DNA of 39,677 nt, taken from assembly GCF_002335525.1 (NCBI RefSeq), contig NZ_BDUF01000009.1, positions 1-39,677 on the forward strand, given 5' to 3'. The stretch's first letter is position 1; the number at the start of each line of letters is the position of its first letter. This stretch comes from Effusibacillus lacus. GTDB taxonomy: Bacteria; Bacillota; Bacilli; Tumebacillales; Effusibacillaceae. The position numbers and the translations under genes were made by a program. Below the pieces are notes generated by a model, which saw only the letters and a list, made by a program, of their open reading frames with translations, did not search any database and had not been told where the DNA came from. Shown here in pieces: positions 14,891 to 24,096 of this stretch.

Positions 14891-17281
14891 ATGGATTACA
14901 AGATCAAAAAAGTGGCAGTGATCGGGGCAGGCGTCATGGGATCCGGCATTGCGGCCCATTTGGCCAATGTTGGTATTCCTTCCTATTTGCTTGACATCGT
15001 TCCGAAAGAACTGACCGAGGAAGAAACACGCAGGGGTTTGGCTCTGGATGACCCGCTCGTCCGCAATCGTTTTGCGATTCGCGGCAAAGAACAGCTGCTG
15101 AAGTCTAAGCCGGCTTTGTTGTACGTGCCCGAGAATGCGGATCTGATTACACCAGGCAACGTCGAAGATCACTTTAACGTCTTGTCGGAGGTGGATTGGA
15201 TCATTGAAGTGGTTGTCGAGAACCTGGCAGTCAAACAGCAGTTGTTCGAGAAGATCGAGCAGGTCTGGAAACCGGGCATCCTTGTATCTTCCAATACTTC
15301 CGGGGTGTCGATCAACCGGATGTCGGAAGGCCGCAGTTCGGAATTCCGTCAACACTTCCTTGGCACTCACTTCTTTAATCCTGTGCGCTACATGAAACTG
15401 CTTGAAGTAATTCCATGCAGCGAGACCAAACCGGAACTGGTCAATTTCATGGTGGACTTTGGGCAGCGTGTCCTTGGCAAAGGAGTAGTGGTCTGCAAAG
15501 ACACCGTGAACTTCATTGCCAACCGAATTGGTACTTACGGCTTGATGGTTACCGTTCAGGAAATGGTGAAGAACGGACTTTCTATTGACGATATCGATGC
15601 CATTACAGGGCCTGCCATGGGACGACCCAAGTCCGCAACCTTCCGAACGCTCGATATTGTGGGACTTGATACATTCGTACACGTTGCCAACAACGTATAT
15701 GACAACGTAACCGACCCGCAGGAGAAAGAAACTTTTGTGGTGCCCCAATTCATGAAGGAAATGGTGCAGCGGGGGTGGCTTGGCGAGAAGACCAAGCAGG
15801 GCTTCTACAAAAAAGAAGGCAAGGACATTCTGGTCCTCGACTATAATACCCTTGAATACCGTCCCAAGGAAAAGCCGAAGTTCTCTTCCCTGGAAACGGC
15901 CAAGATGCAAGGCAGCACCCGCGACAAGCTGCGATCTCTTGTTTACGGTCAAGATGCGGCAAGCTTGTTTGCCTGGGGTGTTTTGAAACGTGTATTGCTT
16001 TATACTGCTGAGCGTGTTGAGGAAATTGCGGGAGATATCGTCAGCATCGACAATGCCATGAAGTGGGGCTTCAACTGGCAGCAGGGTCCGTTTGAGACTT
16101 GGGATGCGATCGGTCTGGAAAAGTCCGTTTCCCGCATGAAGGAAGAAGGGGAGGCCATCCCGGCCTGGGTGGAAGAAATGATTGCTTCCGGCAGGACTTC
16201 CTTCTACGCCAAAGACAGTGGAGTCAAATCCTTCTATACAATGAAGGGGGAGTATAAAGGAATTGAACAGAAGAAAGAAATCATCGATCTGAAAGCCCTT
16301 AAAGAGCAGGGAAAGGTCATTAAGTCCAACTCTGGGGCATCGCTGATCGACATTGGTGATGGAATCGCATGCCTTGAATTCCATTCGCCCAATCAGGCGA
16401 TTGGCACGGACATCACAATGATGATTAACCAGGCATGTGATGAAGTCTCCCAAAACTGGCGCGGACTGGTGATTGGCAACCAGGCCAAGAACTTCTGCGT
16501 CGGGGCCAACCTGATGATGCTCCTGATGGAGATCCAGGACGAGAACTGGGATGACGTCAATTGGACAGTCAAGCAGTTCCAGGACACCCTGATGAAGCTG
16601 AAATATCTTGACAAGCCGGTTGTTGCGGCTCCGCATACAATGACCCTGGGCGGTGGCATTGAAGTGTGTTTCCCGGCTGACCGAATTCAGGCGGCTGCGG
16701 AAAGCTACATCGGCCTTGTGGAAGTCGGTGTCGGCTTGCTCCCGGGTGGCGGCGGCAACAAAGAACTGCTGATCCGCAACATTGAAGCGGTACAGGATCA
16801 GAAGGACGTGGATCTGCAGCCTTTTGTCAACAAGACATTTGAAACGATTGCCATGGCGAAGGTGTCCACTTCCGGTCCGGAGGCGAAGAAACTTGGACAT
16901 CTGCGTCGTGAAGACGGAATCACCGTCAACAATGACTATCTCATCCATGATGCGAAACAAGTGGCACTGGCGTTGGCAGATGCCGGGTATAAGGCTCCCA
17001 GAAAGAAGAAAATCCGAGTGGTTGGGGAACCGGGATATGCTGTGATGAAACTTGGAGCGTGGACGATGAGAGAGTCGGGATACATTTCCGATCACGATTT
17101 GAAGATTGCGGACAAAATCGCGTTCGTCCTGGCGGGTGGCCGTGTTCCGGCAAATACCTGGGTAACGGAAGAGTACCTGCTGGATCTGGAGCGGGAAGCG
17201 TTCCTGAGCCTTTGCGGAGAACCGAAGTCTCAGGAAAGAATGCAGTACATGCTGTCCAAAGGCAAGCCTTTGCGTAACTAA
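14891..17281 (+). CDS. fadN: 3-hydroxyacyl-CoA dehydrogenase / enoyl-CoA hydratase FadN
   Basis: FadN carries out two steps of fatty-acid beta-oxidation: hydration of enoyl-CoA and NAD-dependent oxidation of 3-hydroxyacyl-CoA. The 796-residue protein begins with the Rossmann motif [17 protein letters not shown] (residues 8-24). The dehydrogenase catalytic-His region is [16 protein letters not shown] near residue 158, and a second dehydrogenase C-terminal domain follows. The hydratase domain is C-terminal (about 490-690), with [12 protein letters not shown] and [19 protein letters not shown] then [10 protein letters not shown]. This order, dehydrogenase first, is that of Bacillus FadN and opposite to E. 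coli FadB. The ATG at 14891 has AGAGGAGG seven bases upstream. It is the first gene of fadNAE, 16 bases before fadA. Confidence 0.93.
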   Translation: MDYKIKKVAVIGAGVMGSGIAAHLANVGIPSYLLDIVPKELTEEETRRGLALDDPLVRNRFAIRGKEQLLKSKPALLYVPENADLITPGNVEDHFNVLSEVDWIIEVVVENLAVKQQLFEKIEQVWKPGILVSSNTSGVSINRMSEGRSSEFRQHFLGTHFFNPVRYMKLLEVIPCSETKPELVNFMVDFGQRVLGKGVVVCKDTVNFIANRIGTYGLMVTVQEMVKNGLSIDDIDAITGPAMGRPKSATFRTLDIVGLDTFVHVANNVYDNVTDPQEKETFVVPQFMKEMVQRGWLGEKTKQGFYKKEGKDILVLDYNTLEYRPKEKPKFSSLETAKMQGSTRDKLRSLVYGQDAASLFAWGVLKRVLLYTAERVEEIAGDIVSIDNAMKWGFNWQQGPFETWDAIGLEKSVSRMKEEGEAIPAWVEEMIASGRTSFYAKDSGVKSFYTMKGEYKGIEQKKEIIDLKALKEQGKVIKSNSGASLIDIGDGIACLEFHSPNQAIGTDITMMINQACDEVSQNWRGLVIGNQAKNFCVGANLMMLLMEIQDENWDDVNWTVKQFQDTLMKLKYLDKPVVAAPHTMTLGGGIEVCFPADRIQAAAESYIGLVEVGVGLLPGGGGNKELLIRNIEAVQDQKDVDLQPFVNKTFETIAMAKVSTSGPEAKKLGHLRREDGITVNNDYLIHDAKQVALALADAGYKAPRKKKIRVVGEPGYAVMKLGAWTMRESGYISDHDLKIADKIAFVLAGGRVPANTWVTEEYLLDLEREAFLSLCGEPKSQERMQYMLSKGKPLRN

Positions 17282-17297
17282 GGGGAGGGGATACGGG

Positions 17298-18473
17298 ATG
17301 AAAGAAGCTGTGATTGTTGCGGGTGTCCGCACTGCAGTCGGCAAAGCCCCCAAAGGATCTCTCCGGCAAGTTCGTCCGGAAGATCTCGGAGGGATTGTGA
17401 TAGAAGAACTGGTACGCAGAACTCCCGGTCTGGATCCGGCTGAGATCGAGGACGTGATCATCGGCTGTGCAATGCCTGAGGGTGAACAGGGAACCAACCT
17501 GGCCCGGATCGTGGCGCAGCGCGCGGGTCTGCCAAACGAAGTTTCCGGCATGACCGTGAACCGTTTCTGCTCTTCCGGTTTGCAAACCATAGCACTGGCG
17601 GCCCAGCAAATCATGATTGGGCAGGCGGAAGTACTGATTGCAGGCGGAGTCGAGAGCATGAGCCATGTACCGATGACCGGTTATAAATTGTCCCCCAACC
17701 CGTGGCTGGCTGAACACAAACCGGAAATCTACATTTCCATGGGCCATACTGCGGAACGGGTAGCCCAACGCTTTAACGTGACCCGTGAAGACCAGGACGC
17801 ATTTGCCGTTCGTTCGCACCAGCGGGCAGCTGCAGCCATCAAGGATGGAAAATTCAAGGATGAAATCGTGCCTGTGAAGGTGCAAAACAAATCCTTTGAA
17901 GACGGCAAGGTGAAGGTGCAGGAGTTTACTTTTGACACAGACGAAGGAGTCCGTCCGGAAACCACCATGGAAATTCTCGCGAAATTGAGACCCGCGTTCC
18001 ACGTTAAGGGTTCTGTTACAGCGGGGAACTCCTCCCAGACATCGGACGGCGCAGCTGCAGTCATGGTAATGTCTGCTGACAAAGCAGCATCACTGGGGCT
18101 CAAACCTCTGGCTGTATTCCGTTCGTTTGCGGTGGGCGGAGTGGACCCCGACATCATGGGGGTGGGCCCGGTAGTGGCCATTCCAAAGGCATTGAAGATG
18201 GCGGGAATCTCCAAAGACGATGTCGATTTGTTTGAAATCAATGAAGCGTTTGCGTCTCAGGCAGTTTATGTAACGCGGCACCTGGAACTTGACATGGAGA
18301 AGGTCAACGTCAACGGCGGTGCGATTGCATTGGGACATCCACTGGGATGTACCGGATCCAAGCTGACAGTTCAATTGCTGAACGAGCTGCGTCGCCGCAA
18401 CGGCAAGTACGGTGTGGTGTCCATGTGTATCGGTGGCGGCATGGGTGCTGCAGGTGTATTCGAATTAGTTTAA
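17298..18473 (+). CDS. fadA: Acetyl-CoA C-acyltransferase (3-ketoacyl-CoA thiolase) FadA
   Basis: FadA cleaves 3-ketoacyl-CoA with CoA to give acetyl-CoA and a shortened acyl-CoA, the last step of each beta-oxidation turn. The 391 residues match thiolase length. The nucleophilic Cys91 is in [10 protein letters not shown]; the other active-site blocks are [25 protein letters not shown] (catalytic His) and [13 protein letters not shown] (second Cys near the C terminus). The start has AGGGGAGGGG upstream. It is the middle gene of fadNAE and lies 16 bases from each neighbour. Thiolases of this type act in a tetramer; in Bacillus it works with FadN. The gene is intact. Confidence 0.95.
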   Translation: MKEAVIVAGVRTAVGKAPKGSLRQVRPEDLGGIVIEELVRRTPGLDPAEIEDVIIGCAMPEGEQGTNLARIVAQRAGLPNEVSGMTVNRFCSSGLQTIALAAQQIMIGQAEVLIAGGVESMSHVPMTGYKLSPNPWLAEHKPEIYISMGHTAERVAQRFNVTREDQDAFAVRSHQRAAAAIKDGKFKDEIVPVKVQNKSFEDGKVKVQEFTFDTDEGVRPETTMEILAKLRPAFHVKGSVTAGNSSQTSDGAAAVMVMSADKAASLGLKPLAVFRSFAVGGVDPDIMGVGPVVAIPKALKMAGISKDDVDLFEINEAFASQAVYVTRHLELDMEKVNVNGGAIALGHPLGCTGSKLTVQLLNELRRRNGKYGVVSMCIGGGMGAAGVFELV

Positions 18474-18489
18474 GGGGGAGGAATTATCA

Positions 18490-20262
18490 ATGACAACGAA
18501 AGACAAGGTTAAAGGCGGAAGCTTCATCATTGAGCAAATCGATGCAAGTGACGTATTTACACCGGAAGATTTCAATGACGAGCAGAAAATGATTGCCAAG
18601 ACAACGGTTGATTTTGTGGAAGGGGAAGTGGCTCCTCATCGCGAACAACTGGAAAAGCTCGATATTGATCTGACTGTAAAACTCTTGAAGAAAGCAGGAG
18701 AATTGGGGCTGCTTGGTGCAGATGTACCGGAAGAATACGATGGTCTTGGGCTTGACAAGATTTCTTCCAGCTTGATTACGGAGAACTTCACCCGTGGCGG
18801 ATCTTTTGCACTGTCTCACGGTGCTCACGTCGGTATCGGTTCTTTGCCGATCGTATACTTCGGTTCCAAAGAACAGAAAGCAAAGTATCTGCCCAAACTT
18901 GCGACGGGTGAATGGCTTGCAGCTTATGCCTTGACTGAACCAGGATCAGGTTCGGATGCTCTTGGAGCCAAGACCACAGCGAAGCTGTCTGAAGACGGCA
19001 AGCACTGGATTCTGAACGGTACCAAGCAATTCATCACCAATGCCGGCTTTGCTGATGTATTCGTCGTATATGCAAAGATCGACGGTGAGAAGTTCTCCGC
19101 GTTTATCGTTGAGCGAAACTTCCCGGGCGTATCTGTAGGTCCGGAAGAGAAGAAGATGGGGATCAAAGCTTCTTCCACCCGTCCTTTGATTCTTGAAGAC
19201 GCGCAAGTTCCGGTTGAAAACCTGCTTGGCGAAGAAGGTCGCGGTCATGTAATCGCCTTTAACATTCTGAACATTGGCCGCTACAAACTGGGAAATGGCT
19301 GTGTCGGTTCATCCAAGCATGCAATTGAACTGTCTGCACAATATGCCAACGAGCGGAAACAATTCGGCCGTCCGATTTCCTCCTTCCCCCTGATTGGTGC
19401 CAAATTGGCAGAAATGAACATCAAGACTTATGTGCTTGAGTCTTTGATTTACCGGATCGGCGGACTTTATGAGCAAACTTTTGCCGACTTTGCAGATCCG
19501 GATGATCGCGGACGAACGGCTGCAAAACTGATTGAAGAGTACGCTATCGAAGCATCCATTGCAAAAGTTTTCGGTTCGGAAGTATTTGACTATGTGGTTG
19601 ATGAGGGCGTGCAGATACACGGCGGATACGGATTCATTCAGGAATATCCGATTGAGCAGATGTACCGGGACTCCCGCATTAACCGGATTTTCGAAGGTAC
19701 CAACGAAATCAACCGTCTGTTGATCCCGGGAACCCTCTTGCGGAAAGCGATGAAGGGCGACATTCCTTTGATGCAGGCTGCCATGAAGCTGCAATCCGAG
19801 TTGATGGGAATGGCACCGGCAATATCTGACGGATCTCCGCTTGGTGATGAGCAACTGCTGTTGGATCAGGCGCGCAAAGCGTTCTTGATGGTTGGAGGAC
19901 TCGCAGTTCAGAAATACCAGCAGAATATTGACAAAGAACAAGAAATTCTTGCCAATCTGGCGGATATCATGATTGAAATCTATGCGATGGAATCTGCTAT
20001 CCTGCGTACCAAGAAGGCACTTGCCAAAGATGTGGACAAAGCGCAACTGAAGGTAGCCATGACCAAGGCCTATGTCAACGATGCATTTGCACGCCTTGAA
20101 GCAATTGGCCGCGAAACCTTGGCCGCGATGGAAGAAGGCGACATGCTCCGTACCCAATTGTCCATCTTCAAGAAGCTTACCCGCTTCAACCCGGCCAATA
20201 CGGTGGCTCTGAAGCGCGAGATTGCCGCAAAAGTGATAGAAGCTGCAAAATATGTCTGCTAA
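18490..20262 (+). CDS. fadE: Acyl-CoA dehydrogenase FadE
   Basis: FadE is a flavoenzyme that makes the first double bond of acyl-CoA and passes electrons to electron-transfer flavoprotein. The 590 residues match the Bacillus FadE class, longer than the common 380-residue acyl-CoA dehydrogenases because of an added C-terminal helical domain (about 430-590). Flavin and substrate motifs are AYALTEPGSGSDALGAKTTA near residue 140, GFADVFVVYAKID, ERKQFGRPISSF near residue 290 and DEGVQIHGGYGF near residue 375. The catalytic Glu is in RIFEGTNEINR near residue 405. The start has GGGGGAGGA upstream. It ends the operon before the hairpin at 20293. The ETF genes are not in the window. Confidence 0.94.
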   Translation: MTTKDKVKGGSFIIEQIDASDVFTPEDFNDEQKMIAKTTVDFVEGEVAPHREQLEKLDIDLTVKLLKKAGELGLLGADVPEEYDGLGLDKISSSLITENFTRGGSFALSHGAHVGIGSLPIVYFGSKEQKAKYLPKLATGEWLAAYALTEPGSGSDALGAKTTAKLSEDGKHWILNGTKQFITNAGFADVFVVYAKIDGEKFSAFIVERNFPGVSVGPEEKKMGIKASSTRPLILEDAQVPVENLLGEEGRGHVIAFNILNIGRYKLGNGCVGSSKHAIELSAQYANERKQFGRPISSFPLIGAKLAEMNIKTYVLESLIYRIGGLYEQTFADFADPDDRGRTAAKLIEEYAIEASIAKVFGSEVFDYVVDEGVQIHGGYGFIQEYPIEQMYRDSRINRIFEGTNEINRLLIPGTLLRKAMKGDIPLMQAAMKLQSELMGMAPAISDGSPLGDEQLLLDQARKAFLMVGGLAVQKYQQNIDKEQEILANLADIMIEIYAMESAILRTKKALAKDVDKAQLKVAMTKAYVNDAFARLEAIGRETLAAMEEGDMLRTQLSIFKKLTRFNPANTVALKREIAAKVIEAAKYVC

Positions 20263-20292
20263 TCCGGCAGGAATAAAATAAAGCACGACGAA

Positions 20293-20330
20293 AAATAAGG
20301 TACTGACAATAGTCAGTGCCTTATTTCTTC
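20293..20330 (+). terminator. Terminator of the fadNAE operon
   Basis: AAATAAGGTACTGAC (20293-20307) pairs with GTCAGTGCCTTATTT (20312-20326), one G-T wobble, with an AATA loop, followed by CTTCTGG. The A/T-rich base supplies the U-run. Confidence 0.8.
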
Positions 20331-20347
20331 TGGTTGAGGGTGACATC

Positions 20348-20827
20348 ATGCTGGTGCTGTTGGGTGTATCGGGAGTTCTGACGCTTCTCTCGATGGTGAT
20401 GGCAATTCAAACCATTCGTGCGGAAACGAAGGACTGGAGCAACAAACTTTGGATTGTCCTCTCCTGTATGACTGTTGTCGTTACAATCGGAGTCGGATAC
20501 GTGGCAATGACAATAGACGAAACGGAACAAGCCCATTACGATTCTTATGAACAGTCTGAGGGGAAAGAAAGCACACAGGCTGCTTCTGTTAAAAAAGAGA
20601 CCGTGCCCATAAGCAACGTGCCCATAAGTAATGAGACGGTCATGCCTGCAAGCAATGTGAAGACCACAGTTGCAAGCCAAGAAAGTCCACGCAGCCAAGC
20701 GGAAAGCAATAGCCTGGACTATCTGGTGGAGATTTTGGAAGCATTGAAGAAGGGACAACCGATACCGGAACAATACCTAGACATGCTTTCTGTCGAAGAT
20801 CGGCAAAAGGCGGAAAACATTCGTTGA
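20348..20827 (+). CDS. Hypothetical membrane protein, two N-terminal membrane segments
   Basis: I do not recognise this 159-residue protein. Two hydrophobic segments (about residues 2-20 and 34-54) form a hairpin in the membrane. They are followed by a hydrophilic, Ser/Glu-rich linker (about 55-120) and a short helical C-terminal motif (LDYLVEILEALKKGQPIPEQ). The linker holds a small duplicated unit, PISNVPISN, from a 15-base repeat at about 20603-20632. The ATG at 20348 has GAGGGTGA upstream; it lies just after the fadE terminator and reads in the same direction, so low read-through expression is possible. The C-terminal motif could be a docking or regulatory helix. Confidence 0.65.
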   Translation: MLVLLGVSGVLTLLSMVMAIQTIRAETKDWSNKLWIVLSCMTVVVTIGVGYVAMTIDETEQAHYDSYEQSEGKESTQAASVKKETVPISNVPISNETVMPASNVKTTVASQESPRSQAESNSLDYLVEILEALKKGQPIPEQYLDMLSVEDRQKAENIR

Positions 20828-20874
20828 ACATCTTCACGAAGATAACTTAGTGTAAACCGTAGGGCTGTGCTCTC

Positions 20875-20892
20875 AAGTAGATATGTCTACTT
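20875..20892 (+). repeat. Left-end hairpin of the IS200/IS605 element
   Basis: AAGTAGA (20875-20881) and TCTACTT (20886-20892) form a perfect seven-base stem with a TATG loop. Subterminal hairpins like this are the TnpA recognition structures of the family. A second imperfect hairpin, CTCCATC/GGTGGAG, follows at about 20912-20933. Confidence 0.55.
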
Positions 20893-20992
20893 TAACCTAA
20901 ATCGCCAGAAGTCTCCATCTTCTAATGGTGGAGATGAATGGCAAATTGTTTTGTGGTAAACTACCAAGTAGTACATGCTGAAAGTGAGAGAG

Positions 20993-21271
20993 TATATACA
21001 ACCAAGTTACCATATCTTGTTGCAGGAATGGAATCATGACCGAGGTCATGTTCACATTCTATTCAAGGCTCATCCCAATACAGAAATATCCAAAATTTAT
21101 CAACGCCTATAAAAGTGCTTCCTCACGTCTCGTCAAAAAAGAATTTCCGGTCATTCGAAAGTCTCTTTGGAAGGAATACTTTTGGTCGAGAAGTTATTGC
21201 TTGCTTTCGACGGAGGTGCCCCCGTTGAAATTGTCAAAAAGTACATTGAAACACAAGGTGAACGAATCTGA
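20993..21271 (+). pseudogene. tnpA: IS200-like TnpA transposase, decayed
   Basis: The C-terminal two thirds of a Y1/HUH transposase can be read in pieces. The first gives SYHILLQEWNHDRGHVHILF, which contains the HUH pair (HVH), then KAHPNTEISK. A frameshift near 21095 leads to FINAYKSASSRLVKKEFP and LWKEYFWSRSYCLLST. A second near 21217 gives GAPVEIVKKYIETQGERI before the stop at 21271. The N-terminal strand region is not recognisable. The catalytic Tyr is expected in the last helix region; the last segment, IETQGE, has lost the usual length. It cannot make a working transposase. Confidence 0.75.
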
Positions 21272-21278
21272 TTTTAGG

Positions 21279-22367
21279 ATGGATTCCGTATTGCATTTTG
21301 AAATCAGACCGACAGCGGAACAAGAAAAACAACTGTTCCACACCTTCGATCTGTGCCGCAAACTATACAACTATGCACTGGATCAACGGATTCGTTCCTA
21401 CAAAGAAACTGGAAAAGGACTTACCTACCGGGACCAGCAGAACATGCTACCGGCATTCAAAGAGGCTAATCCCGAATATAAAGCGGTACAATCGCAAGTG
21501 CTGCAAGATGTATTACGGAGGTTAGACCGTGCATTTGTCAATTTTTTTGAGAAACGTGCAGGATACCCCCGATTTAAAGATAAACTTCGCTTTCGCTCAA
21601 TCACCATCCCACAAAGTGATGTGAGAAGAAACTTTGGTAAGGAAGGATACATCTACATCCCCAAGATTGGCCACATCAAACTGAATGCCCACCAAGCCTT
21701 TGACCCCTCAAAAGTGAAAATCATCAATGTCAAGTTCCAAAATGGCAAGTGGTATACAAATCTCACTGTCGAAACTGACAGCAAACCACCTGTATCCGAC
21801 ATCCAGCTTGCTGTAGGAATTGATATGGGCCTGTTTCAGATTGCTGTGACCTCTGATGGCGAACAGTATGAGAATCCCAGATGGATAACCAAGAGCGAGA
21901 AACGCCTAAAGAAATTGCAGCGCAGACTTAGCCAAAAACACAAAGGGAGCCAGAATCGTCAAAAAGCAAAGCACCAATTGCAAAAACTGCATGACCATAT
22001 CAGCAATCAACGAAAAGATTATTTGCACAAAATCAGCCACCGATTGGTTCAAAAATACGTTCTGATTTGCATCGAGGATCTGCAAGTAAAAGGGATGATG
22101 AAAAATCATCGGCTTGCCAAGTCCATCGCTAATGCAAGTTGGAATCGGTTAGCAAATTATTTGGAATACAAATCCCGAAGATTCGGAAAAACGCTGGTCA
22201 AAGTGAATCCGAAAAATACTTCTCAAAAATGTTCAAATTGCAGACAAATCGTAAAGAAAAATCTGTCTGAGCGAATTCATCAATGTCCTTATTGTCATGT
22301 TGTACTGGATCGGGATCTCAATGCTGCCATCAATATCCTGCAAGCAGGACTCAACATGATCGCCTAG
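21279..22367 (+). CDS. tnpB: TnpB, RNA-guided nuclease of IS200/IS605 element
   Basis: TnpB is the ancestor-type of Cas12: a nuclease guided by an RNA from the element's right end, which cuts sites left empty after excision. I start at ATG 21279 (362 residues), where homologues begin; the frame continues upstream into the tnpA remnant to 21036, but that part is not TnpB. The three RuvC acidic residues are present: Asp in GIDMGLFQIAV near residue 185, Glu in ICIEDLQVKGM near residue 270 and Asp in VLDRDLNAAINIL near residue 345. The zinc finger CSNC ... CPYC lies between the last two. The protein looks intact and has the usual length, in contrast to its broken tnpA neighbour. Confidence 0.9.
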   Translation: MDSVLHFEIRPTAEQEKQLFHTFDLCRKLYNYALDQRIRSYKETGKGLTYRDQQNMLPAFKEANPEYKAVQSQVLQDVLRRLDRAFVNFFEKRAGYPRFKDKLRFRSITIPQSDVRRNFGKEGYIYIPKIGHIKLNAHQAFDPSKVKIINVKFQNGKWYTNLTVETDSKPPVSDIQLAVGIDMGLFQIAVTSDGEQYENPRWITKSEKRLKKLQRRLSQKHKGSQNRQKAKHQLQKLHDHISNQRKDYLHKISHRLVQKYVLICIEDLQVKGMMKNHRLAKSIANASWNRLANYLEYKSRRFGKTLVKVNPKNTSQKCSNCRQIVKKNLSERIHQCPYCHVVLDRDLNAAINILQAGLNMIA

Positions 22368-22512
22368 AAAACCTGGTTCCCAGTATTCGTAGGTGTGGTT
22401 CACGCCGAAGTCACGCTTGTGGAGATCGTGTAAGTCCTGTACTTGCAGGCAGTGGTCGTTGAAGCAAGAAGCTCCCGCCTCTAAGCGACAGCGTAGGCGG
22501 TGAGTAGTTCAC
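22368..22512 (+). ncRNA. Right end of the element, probable omega RNA scaffold
   Basis: The 145 bases after tnpB are structured. The last hairpin is CCGCC (22475-22479) with GGCGG (22496-22500), closed by CTA/TAG inside, followed by TGAGTAGTTCAC. In this family the omega RNA starts within or after the 3' end of tnpB and ends at the element border, with the flanking DNA providing the guide. The guide here would start at 22513 (GAGACAGTCC). The 5' end of the RNA is not visible from sequence. Confidence 0.5.
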
Positions 22513-22533
22513 GAGACAGTCCTTTCGTCGTTG

Positions 22534-23439
22534 TTACATAAACAAAACGGAGGCAAACAGCCCAAGGGCATAAGCCATGCCGAACAATAACTGCAGCAAA
22601 ACCGTCAGACCCAATACCAGATTGATCTCCAACGGGGTTTGGCTTGTCCATGCCCTGCGGATTACCCTGACGGCTATAGGAAGAGTCAGCAAAGGAAGCA
22701 AGGCCAGCAAGGGAATCACGCCAAACAGAACCAGAATAGCCTGTATCGCATAGGCTGCTGCGAGAAGTCCGGCCAATGTCAGCTTGGCATTGTTCTCCGT
22801 CAGCAAATTGGCTAAAGTGATCTTCCCGACGGAAGGATCCTGTTCCCTGTCGCGCAGGTTGTTGGTGTGCAGGATCGCGGCAGCGAGAAGACCTGCCGGG
22901 ATTGAGCCGAGAAGAACGCTCCAGCGGATCGTGCCCACCTGTACAAAGTAAGTGGCCAGCACCAGCAGAGGGCCCATCGCCAAAAAGACGGCAGGTTCCC
23001 CGAACCCCCTGTAGGCAAGGGGAAACGGTCCTCCGCTGTAGCAATAGCCGAGAATGAAACCGGCCAGCCCGAACCATAAAACTCCGCTCCCTACTTTAGT
23101 CACCAAATAAAGTCCTGGCAGGAGAGCCAGCAAAAAGCAGATCAGGCCGGCCATATACACTTGCTTTGGAGTAAGCAGTCCTCTTTGGATCGCATTGCCT
23201 GTAACAAATTCGCCCCTGTCGGCTCCTGACAGGTCATCATAATAATCGTTGAGCAGATGGGTTCCCGCCTGCAACAGCATACTGCCAAGCAATGCAAGGA
23301 GAAACGGTACGCTTTGAAAAGCCCGATCTATCACAGCAAATGCTCCACCCAACATGACTGGGATCAGACCCGCAGTCAAGGATGGAAAACGAATCGCCTG
23401 AAACCATATCTGAAACAGATTGCTCTGCCGGTTATCCAA
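22534..23439 (-). CDS. menA: 1,4-dihydroxy-2-naphthoate polyprenyltransferase MenA
   Basis: MenA attaches the isoprenoid chain to 1,4-dihydroxy-2-naphthoate, the membrane step of menaquinone synthesis. The 301-residue protein has eight to nine membrane segments. The first Asp-rich motif is NDYYDDLSGAD (residues about 63-73) and the second is NNLRDREQDPSVGK near residue 195, both needed for Mg-prenyl diphosphate binding in the UbiA family. The spacing fits MenA better than UbiA. The ATG at 23439 has GGAAAGGA upstream. The IS200/IS605 element ends 22 bases after its stop. The gene diverges from the EamA gene; part of the 23481-23534 inverted repeat would be in its leader. No other men gene is in the window. 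Confidence 0.85.
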   Translation of the reverse strand: MDNRQSNLFQIWFQAIRFPSLTAGLIPVMLGGAFAVIDRAFQSVPFLLALLGSMLLQAGTHLLNDYYDDLSGADRGEFVTGNAIQRGLLTPKQVYMAGLICFLLALLPGLYLVTKVGSGVLWFGLAGFILGYCYSGGPFPLAYRGFGEPAVFLAMGPLLVLATYFVQVGTIRWSVLLGSIPAGLLAAAILHTNNLRDREQDPSVGKITLANLLTENNAKLTLAGLLAAAYAIQAILVLFGVIPLLALLPLLTLPIAVRVIRRAWTSQTPLEINLVLGLTVLLQLLFGMAYALGLFASVLFM

Positions 23440-23480
23440 TCCATGACATCCTTTCCAATCACACTTAATCCAATAATACT

Positions 23481-23534
23481 ATGGACAACCTTCTCATACA
23501 ATTCTATCAGTATGAATATGAGGAGGTTGTCCAT
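23481..23534. promoter_or_regulatory. 18-bp inverted repeat covering the EamA ribosome binding site
   Basis: ATGGACAACCTTCTCATA (23481-23498) and TATGAGGAGGTTGTCCAT (23517-23534) are inverted repeats with 17 of 18 positions matched and one G-T wobble, around an 18-base loop. The right arm holds the AGGAGG ribosome binding site and reaches the first base of the TTG start codon of the EamA gene. The RNA hairpin would hide both. Confidence 0.75.
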
Positions 23535-23959
23535 TGGCAGAATCAAGTTTCTTGTTTGCCGTATTGGCCGCGTTATCTTGGGGTATCGCGCCGTTGTTTG
23601 AAAAATGGGGAGTGCTTCACACATCTCCCTACTTTACCCTTCTGGTGCAATCCCTTGTTGTGTCGGTCGCCTTGCTGGCAGTTGGACTCGAATCCGGTCA
23701 GTTCCAGCAAGTTTTTTCATTAAATAAACAATCCTGGTTATTTTTGGCGATTGCCGGTCTGTTAAGCGGTTTGTTGGCACAAATGTTTTATTTCAAAGCA
23801 CTGCAGCATGGTGAAATCAGCCGGTTGATTCCATTGATCAGTTCCCTGCAGGTTGTGATTGCCACCGTCAGCGCATCCTTTGTTTGGGGGGAAACCATGA
23901 ACGGGATGAAAGTACTCGGGACCCTCCTTATAATCTTGGGGATATACTTTATAAGATAA
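23534..23959 (+). CDS. Single-domain EamA (DMT superfamily) transporter
   Basis: The 141-residue protein has four or five membrane segments and one EamA domain; most EamA transporters have two domains and about 300 residues, so this one must form a dimer. Features are FLFAVLAALSWGIAPLFEKW at residues 6-25, QMFYFKALQHGEISRLIPL near residue 83, and the C-terminal ASFVWGETMNGMKVLGTLLI. The start is TTG at 23534 with a perfect AGGAGG eight bases upstream. That site lies in the long inverted repeat at 23481-23534, so translation may be gated. Substrate unknown; relatives have been proposed to export amino acids or other metabolites. Confidence 0.8.
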   Translation: MAESSFLFAVLAALSWGIAPLFEKWGVLHTSPYFTLLVQSLVVSVALLAVGLESGQFQQVFSLNKQSWLFLAIAGLLSGLLAQMFYFKALQHGEISRLIPLISSLQVVIATVSASFVWGETMNGMKVLGTLLIILGIYFIR

Positions 23960-24096
23960 TTTTACAAAAAATAGAAAATATAATTACTAGCAAAAGTATA
24001 AATTTTTGTACAAATATAGATTTATGAGATTTGATTAGTATGGTTGCGATAATTAAATCTAATATCTAACAACAACGAAAAATAGGAGGTGATTGT

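Larger units (their letters stand above)
20838..22512 (+). mobile_element. IS200/IS605-family element with dead tnpA and intact tnpB
   Basis: The element holds a left-end hairpin, a decayed tnpA, an intact tnpB and a structured right end. The right end finishes GAGTAGTTCAC (to 22512), as in many elements of this family. TTCACGA occurs both just before the left end (20833-20839) and at the right end (22508-22514), which would fit insertion next to a TTCAC target; the exact left boundary is my inference. Elements of this type have no inverted repeats and move as single-stranded circles cut by TnpA. With tnpA dead this copy could only move if a helper acts on it. It sits between the small membrane gene and the 3' end of menA. 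Confidence 0.7.

Noticed and set aside
14714-17659. 981-codon open frame on the minus strand opposite fadN
   Set aside because: It is the antisense of a clear 796-residue FadN, has low-complexity His/Arg/Leu-rich sequence without domains, and lacks a proper ribosome site. It results from codon use in fadN.
16941-18002. 353-codon minus-strand frame opposite fadN-fadA
   Set aside because: Antisense shadow across two conserved genes, with no recognisable domain.
19309-20349. 346-codon minus-strand frame opposite fadE
   Set aside because: Antisense shadow of fadE that also runs through the fad terminator.
20348-20827. Possible spore-coat or holin role for the two-segment membrane protein
   Set aside because: Only topology supports it; no family motif is seen.
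23958-23972. CodY-like box before livJ
   Set aside because: Four mismatches to the 15-base consensus in very AT-rich DNA, overlapping the EamA stop codon; too weak for a call.
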